From Flavobacteriaceae bacterium (GTDB taxonomy: Bacteria; Bacteroidota; Bacteroidia; Flavobacteriales; Flavobacteriaceae): a DNA stretch of 20,022 bases. The position numbers were made by a program, and so were the translations under genes. Where the stretch lies: NCBI GenBank assembly GCA_030618945.1, contig JAUXCI010000012.1, forward strand, positions 1 to 20,022. Reading direction: 5' to 3'. This document shows positions 16,644 to 20,022 of this stretch, piece by piece. Below the pieces are notes generated by a model that saw only the letters and a program-made list of their open reading frames with translations, did not search any database and was not told the DNA's origin. Each line of letters opens with the position of its first letter. Within the stretch, counting starts at the first letter, position 1.

Positions 16644-17090
16644 ATGAGAAAAATACTATTTATATTATTTATCGGAATTTTGTCAATCTCAGTTAACGGA
16701 CAGACAAAAGAAGAAATTAAAAAAGACTTTACAGGACCTGTATTTGAATTCGAAAATGACGTAATTGATTATGGAGATATTGCGGCCAATTCTGATGGGA
16801 ACAGGACTTTTAAATTTAAAAATATTGGTAAATCTCCTTTGATTATAAGTACCGTAAAAGGCAGCTGCGGGTGTACCGTTCCTACAAAACCTGAAGAGCC
16901 AATTATGCCTGGAGATTCAGGAGAAATTAAAGTTAAGTATGCGACCAATAGGATTGGGCCTTTTTCGAAAACAGTAACCATTACCTCGAATGCATTTGAA
17001 CCAACGGTGGTTTTGAAAGTAAAAGGAAGAGTCCTGGAAAATGAAGCAGGTGATCTTCAAAAGAAGAAAAGTGTAGTTTCTGAAAATTAA
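16644..17090 (+). CDS. secreted DUF1573 protein
   Basis: 148 residues. An N-terminal signal peptide (MRKILFILFIGILSISVNGQ, probable cleavage after Gly19) is followed by one DUF1573 Ig-like beta-sandwich: FEFENDVIDYGDI, FKFKNIGKSPLIIS, KGSCGCTVP with its paired cysteines, then MPGDSGEIKVKY and KTVTITSN. DUF1573 proteins are abundant in Bacteroidota; their molecular function is not known to me. The protein should be periplasmic or exported. It is a single-gene transcript bounded by the inverted-repeat promoter upstream and a strong terminator downstream. Confidence 0.9.
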   Translation: MRKILFILFIGILSISVNGQTKEEIKKDFTGPVFEFENDVIDYGDIAANSDGNRTFKFKNIGKSPLIISTVKGSCGCTVPTKPEEPIMPGDSGEIKVKYATNRIGPFSKTVTITSNAFEPTVVLKVKGRVLENEAGDLQKKKSVVSEN

Positions 17091-17093
17091 TAT

Positions 17094-17123
17094 AAAAAAA
17101 GCCCTGTATACAGGGCTTTTTTT
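17094..17123. terminator. bidirectional intrinsic terminator
   Basis: A perfect palindrome GCCCTGTATACAGGGC (17101-17116) is flanked by seven A on the left and seven T on the right, so it works as a rho-independent terminator in both directions. It serves the convergent DUF1573 gene and the aspartyl protease; the protease stop codon (17122-17124) overlaps the flanking T-run. Confidence 0.92.
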
Positions 17124-18450
17124 ATAAAAGGCTTTTTAGAATAAATTCATATCTGAGATGCTCACCATTTCTGTCAATCAGTAATTTAATTTTCTTATTC
17201 TCTTTAATTGAAAGCAAATGAATAAGCTCTTGCATTTTTAAACTATAAGCGGGTTTTCCATTGATTTCTAATACTATATCTCCTTCCATAATTCCAGCCA
17301 AATGAGCTGGAGAACCATTCCTTACAAGTGAAACCTGATAACTAGGCTTGTATGTCCAATCATAGTTATAAAATATTTCAGTAATCGATGTATTCATACT
17401 TTTATCTGGATCTACAAGACGTGCTCTTTTAACTTTAACCAACATTTCTCCTCCAAATATGAGTTCCATACCGCTCATATTGTACAAAAATGGATCCTTA
17501 TATAGCTGCTTATTTTTTTTAAGCGTAATCTTCCGATTGGGATAATCAAAAATTACCAAAAAGCGCTTAAGGATTTCGGCTCCCAAAGTACCGTTACGAT
17601 CTTTGTTACTATGCATTTTAACCATAGATGTTGAATCGGGATAAGAAACAGACGCATCCTCAAACTCAAAACTACCAATTTTCAATTTTTTAATTCGACT
17701 TTTTTTGCCAAATATATTGCCATTCAGGCCTTTGCCTAAAAAATCATCAAAATACTTATCCGAAACAATTATATCCGGGTTTGAGTGAGGAAACAACCAC
17801 AAAGCATCACCTCCTCCGGAGTCTATTAATAACTTTACATCAATTTCTTTTCCTAAATGATCTTCAATCTCGACGTTAATAAAAGGTTTACTATTATAAA
17901 AGTCCAAAGGGAAAGATTCACAGTTTTTACACTTTGAATAGTCAAAAGTATCCGGCATGTAAAAGGTGATTTTTTTTTGAGCATAGTTGATTTTTACGAC
18001 AAAGTTTTTAAGCAGATCCCCCCCAATAATACCATGAATATCAACTCCCATTTTGGCGGACAAATCAAAAAGGTTATCGGTAATCACAAACAAGTTCAAA
18101 TCATCGTTTACAATTCCATTCATATCGAACAAATTGCCTTTTGATTTAACAGCATTGATTGGGTTCCCTTCTCCTAAGCCTCTTATTTTAAGCTTCTCTA
18201 CATTCTTAAGAACAAGAGAATCAGCAAATTTAAGATTGAAAAGCATGGTTCTCTTGACCCCCGAATCAAGTAAAAACGACAACTCCTTACCATTAATTTC
18301 TGCCTTGACAACAATTAAGTTGTTCACCAAAGTAAATGGCATAGATTTATTTTCTTTGCGATTGTCTAATATCTTGAATGTACCCTGAGCAAACGAAGAA
18401 ATTGTCAGAAGAAATATAATAGAATACAGGGCTATTTTTTTAATTATCAT
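17122..18450 (-). CDS. secreted two-lobed retropepsin-like aspartyl protease with C-terminal PDZ domain
   Basis: 442 residues from the ATG at 18450. Signal peptide at 1-22 (ending SSFAQ). Two retropepsin-like lobes follow, each with an active-site triad: FLLDSG (Asp62) and KLLIDSG (Asp210). The first lobe closes with GVDIHGIIGGDLLKNF, the second with NGTLGAEILKRF. A PDZ domain occupies about 365-440 (VRNGSPAHLAGIMEGDIVLEING). Having both lobes in one chain lets it form a pepsin-like active site without dimerisation. The substrate is unknown. An in-frame TTG 11 codons earlier is rejected because the promoter-like TACTTTG lies between it and the ATG. Confidence 0.88.
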   Translation of the reverse strand: MIIKKIALYSIIFLLTISSFAQGTFKILDNRKENKSMPFTLVNNLIVVKAEINGKELSFLLDSGVKRTMLFNLKFADSLVLKNVEKLKIRGLGEGNPINAVKSKGNLFDMNGIVNDDLNLFVITDNLFDLSAKMGVDIHGIIGGDLLKNFVVKINYAQKKITFYMPDTFDYSKCKNCESFPLDFYNSKPFINVEIEDHLGKEIDVKLLIDSGGGDALWLFPHSNPDIIVSDKYFDDFLGKGLNGNIFGKKSRIKKLKIGSFEFEDASVSYPDSTSMVKMHSNKDRNGTLGAEILKRFLVIFDYPNRKITLKKNKQLYKDPFLYNMSGMELIFGGEMLVKVKRARLVDPDKSMNTSITEIFYNYDWTYKPSYQVSLVRNGSPAHLAGIMEGDIVLEINGKPAYSLKMQELIHLLSIKENKKIKLLIDRNGEHLRYEFILKSLL

Positions 18451-18470
18451 GGATCGTATAATACCATTTT

Positions 18471-18499
18471 CAAAGTACCACAAAAAATAGATATGACAA
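18471..18499 (-). promoter_or_regulatory. candidate promoter for the aspartyl protease
   Basis: On the minus strand TTG (18497-18499) and TACTTTG (18471-18477) are separated by 19 bp, normal spacing for a Bacteroidota promoter. The -7 box is one base shorter than TAnnTTTG. It ends 20 bp before the ATG at 18450. Confidence 0.35.
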
Positions 18500-18545
18500 T
18501 AATTTTAAGAAATATTTAGCTTTTATTCAGCCCCCAGTAATTAAA

Positions 18546-18884
18546 TTATTTTTTAACAAATTCATTTACCTTTTCAAGAATAAAAGGAACCATTTCTTTG
18601 GCAATAATAAAGCCAATAGCAAATTTTCTAGTCCTTCTATTTGCCATAAGAGCTGTACTTATAAGATTGAGTGCAACCCTTTTATAATCATGTAGAGAAA
18701 TCGACTCCATTGAATTTTTCAAACCACTCTTAAAAGATCCTGTATCTAAAATGGCGGCTGGAATTGCAAAAAAAGGACTACTTAAAAAATTAGATTCCTG
18801 CTCCTTTATTTCAAGAGTCAATTTTTGCTTGGCCTGATTTAATTCCGCTAGCGATTTTATTTTTCCCTGACTACTATTCATCAT
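18546..18884 (-). CDS. unrecognised 112-residue protein of the YtxH/holin-like cassette
   Basis: I do not recognise this family. From the ATG at 18884 (a second ATG follows at 18881) it has an N-terminal Lys/Glu/Gln-rich stretch likely to form an amphipathic helix (about 10-32: AELNQAKQKLTLEIKEQESN). A moderately hydrophobic segment follows (FLSSPFFAIPAAILDTG), then a mixed middle, and a C-terminal hydrophobic part (RKFAIGFIIAKEMVPFILEKV). The start codon overlaps the end of the holin-like gene (its stop is at 18874-18876), so translation is probably coupled. The layout loosely recalls enterobacterial YqjK in the yqjDEK genes, but this is a positional analogy only. Confidence 0.72.
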   Translation of the reverse strand: MMNSSQGKIKSLAELNQAKQKLTLEIKEQESNFLSSPFFAIPAAILDTGSFKSGLKNSMESISLHDYKRVALNLISTALMANRRTRKFAIGFIIAKEMVPFILEKVNEFVKK

Positions 18885-19221
18885 CAAAGGTCTTGTTAAA
18901 TTCATCCTCATCCGACAAAGCCGATTCAACTATACTATCCTTGATCTTTAATTCTACACTATTCTTTGCAAACATTGTATAAACAATCAACAAAACAAAA
19001 TAGAAAAGCCCCATAATTGCAAAACCAATAATTTCACTTTCAAAAAAAGTAGATAACCAAAAAGCCAAAGAAATACTGAACATAAGCAATATAAATATAC
19101 CTATGATCAATAACAAAAACGAGCTAACCATACCAGCTGCCACATTTGCAATAGCGCCTATAAAATTAAATTTAACTAGTTCAATTCTGTTCTCAACATA
19201 TTTTTTAAACAAATCTATCAT
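18874..19221 (-). CDS. small membrane protein, YqjE/phage holin_3_6-like
   Basis: 115 residues. An N-terminal amphipathic stretch (MIDLFKKYVENRIELVKFN) precedes two membrane helices or helix pairs at about 22-57 and 64-84, then an acidic cytoplasmic tail (ALSDEDEFNKTFDDE). This is the pattern of the holin_3_6 (PF07332) family, to which E. coli YqjE belongs. Despite the family name there are no phage genes nearby, no endolysin, and the neighbour is a YtxH protein, so a cell-envelope role is more likely than lysis. 19 bp downstream of the YtxH gene; overlaps the next gene. Confidence 0.82.
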   Translation of the reverse strand: MIDLFKKYVENRIELVKFNFIGAIANVAAGMVSSFLLLIIGIFILLMFSISLAFWLSTFFESEIIGFAIMGLFYFVLLIVYTMFAKNSVELKIKDSIVESALSDEDEFNKTFDDE

Positions 19222-19240
19222 GTTCTATTTCAACATTTAT

Positions 19241-19603
19241 TTATATTGAATTAGAACCTGACTCAACTGGTTTAGCTTCTTTTCTTATGGATTCCATTTT
19301 TTCAGCAAGTTCCTTTTCCAGTTGCTTTACCTTGACAGCCAAAGCATCATATCTTTCTTTAACAGAAGATTTAACATCGCTGAATTTTTCTTTAAAATCC
19401 TTTAAAGATTCACTATCCAAATCGTGAAGTTTTTTTGACAGTTCATTAAATTTCTTATCCAGATCACTTTTTAATTCACCTGCCTTATCTGAAATTTTTT
19501 CTCGGGTTTCCTTTCCCGAAGCTGGAGCTAACAGTAAACCCGCCACTGCACCAGTTGCTGCACCTAAAATGAGCCCTAATAATAATTTAGAATCGCTTGA
19601 CAT
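19241..19603 (-). CDS. YtxH domain protein
   Basis: 120 residues. A single glycine-rich N-terminal membrane segment (LLLGLILGAATGAVAGLLLAP, 7-27) with GxxxG spacing is followed by SGKETREKISDKAGELKSDL, the YtxH signature, and a ~80-residue charged helical tail likely to form a coiled coil. YtxH proteins are general-stress induced in Bacillus; the role is unclear. It is the first gene of the three-gene minus-strand cassette. The 126 bp upstream, shared with the divergent aminotransferase, holds only an imperfect -7 box (TATATTTC at 19645-19652). Confidence 0.88.
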   Translation of the reverse strand: MSSDSKLLLGLILGAATGAVAGLLLAPASGKETREKISDKAGELKSDLDKKFNELSKKLHDLDSESLKDFKEKFSDVKSSVKERYDALAVKVKQLEKELAEKMESIRKEAKPVESGSNSI

Positions 19604-19729
19604 AATCCTTGATTTAAAGTTATTTTTATAACATATAAATATACGAAATATACTTCAAAAAAGAGATTTTAATCAGTAAAAAGTGAATAATATTTCGCAA
19701 TTTTGTAAGCTTATTTAATACTTCTTAAT

Positions 19730-20022
19730 ATGCCTAAAATATCTTTAAAAGGAAGGCTAATGCCTGAATCACCTATTCGAAAACTAGTTCCTTATGCCGA
19801 AGACGCTAAAAAAAGAGGAATTAAGGTATTTCATTTGAATATTGGCCAGCCCGATATCGAAACCCCAAAAGCTGCTCTGGAAGCAGTTAAAAATAATGAT
19901 ATCAAGGTATTGTCTTATGCGCGAAGTGAGGGATCCGAAGAATATAGAACAAAACTTAGTGAGTACTATAAAAGAAATAATATTGACGTAACTGAAAAAG
20001 ACATCATTATTATCACAGGAGG
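19730..20022 (+). CDS. PLP-dependent aminotransferase, class I/II (partial, runs off window)
   Basis: The first 97 codons are present; the gene continues past the window end. The N-terminus reads MPKISLKGRLMPESPIRKL, then VFHLNIGQPDIETP, SYARSEGSEEYRTKLSEYY and IIIITGG, the standard opening of the AspC-like fold-type I aminotransferases (GxPD substrate-binding loop, later the ITxGG cofactor-binding turn). The PLP lysine would lie beyond the window. Substrate cannot be assigned; many flavobacterial homologues are named simply aminotransferase class I/II. No strong TAnnTTTG element is evident in the 126-bp upstream gap, although TTTTG at 19700-19705 is a weak candidate. Confidence 0.88.
   Translation, partial: MPKISLKGRLMPESPIRKLVPYAEDAKKRGIKVFHLNIGQPDIETPKAALEAVKNNDIKVLSYARSEGSEEYRTKLSEYYKRNNIDVTEKDIIIITG

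Noticed and set aside
18451..18483. TTG start 11 codons upstream of the protease signal peptide
   Set aside because: The signal peptide begins naturally at the ATG at 18450, and the likely -7 promoter box falls within the extension.
18874..19221. A holin-like protein as evidence for a prophage
   Set aside because: No endolysin, capsid, tail, integrase or att-like repeat is nearby. Neighbours are a YtxH protein and a housekeeping aminotransferase, and the family includes non-phage proteins such as YqjE.

Overview
The window is a gene-dense, AT-rich stretch of a Bacteroidota chromosome, most likely from the Flavobacteriaceae. Three things point there: the protein families and their order (NUDIX, pyrE, SRPBCC, biotin ligase, rsfS, ftsH, LUD, cdsA, psd, acyl-CoA-binding protein), the two-lobed retropepsin/PDZ and DUF1573 secreted proteins, and the promoters. 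At least nine operon heads carry an exact match to the Bacteroidota -7 element TAnnTTTG, and nothing resembles a sigma70 -35/-10 pair. I see no tRNA, rRNA, CRISPR array, insertion sequence or prophage. No stretch without a gene exceeds about 130 bases.

Layout. (1) Positions 18-2511, minus strand: a single-pass PASTA protein, an RluD-type pseudouridine synthase and YaaA. Divergent from them are D-Ala-D-Ala ligase and coaD (2634-4086, plus). (2) Positions 4111-5739, minus: a SulP anion transporter with a STAS domain, convergent with coaD. (3) Positions 5805-8205: a NUDIX hydrolase (minus) and pyrE (plus) start only 7 bp apart, facing away from each other. An SRPBCC protein follows pyrE and meets a monofunctional biotin ligase on the minus strand. 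(4) Positions 8281-13744, plus: rsfS, ftsH, a LUD protein, cdsA, psd, an acyl-CoA-binding protein and a YceI lipoprotein. cdsA/psd and psd/ACBP each overlap by one base (TAATG), which suggests a translationally coupled phospholipid module. (5) Positions 13735-13887: a remnant of a glyoxalase/VOC gene, missing its front half, fused just behind yceI. (6) Positions 13901-16531, minus: valS. Divergent from it is a secreted DUF1573 protein, then a bidirectional terminator, then a secreted aspartyl protease with a PDZ domain on the minus strand. (7) Positions 18546-19603, minus: a small membrane cassette of YtxH-like protein, YqjE/holin_3_6-like protein and an unrecognised 112-residue protein. (8) From 19730, plus: the first 97 codons of a PLP-dependent aminotransferase that runs off the window.

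Most of the window is conserved housekeeping: peptidoglycan precursor, CoA, pyrimidine, phospholipid, translation and protein quality control. The items most worth a second look are the VOC remnant, the YtxH/holin-like/112-residue cassette with its parallel to enterobacterial yqjDEK, the ftsH-to-ACBP membrane operon, the 7-bp divergent NUDIX/pyrE start region, and an inverted repeat lying over the DUF1573 promoter. I found no clear evidence of an undescribed defence or mobile system.
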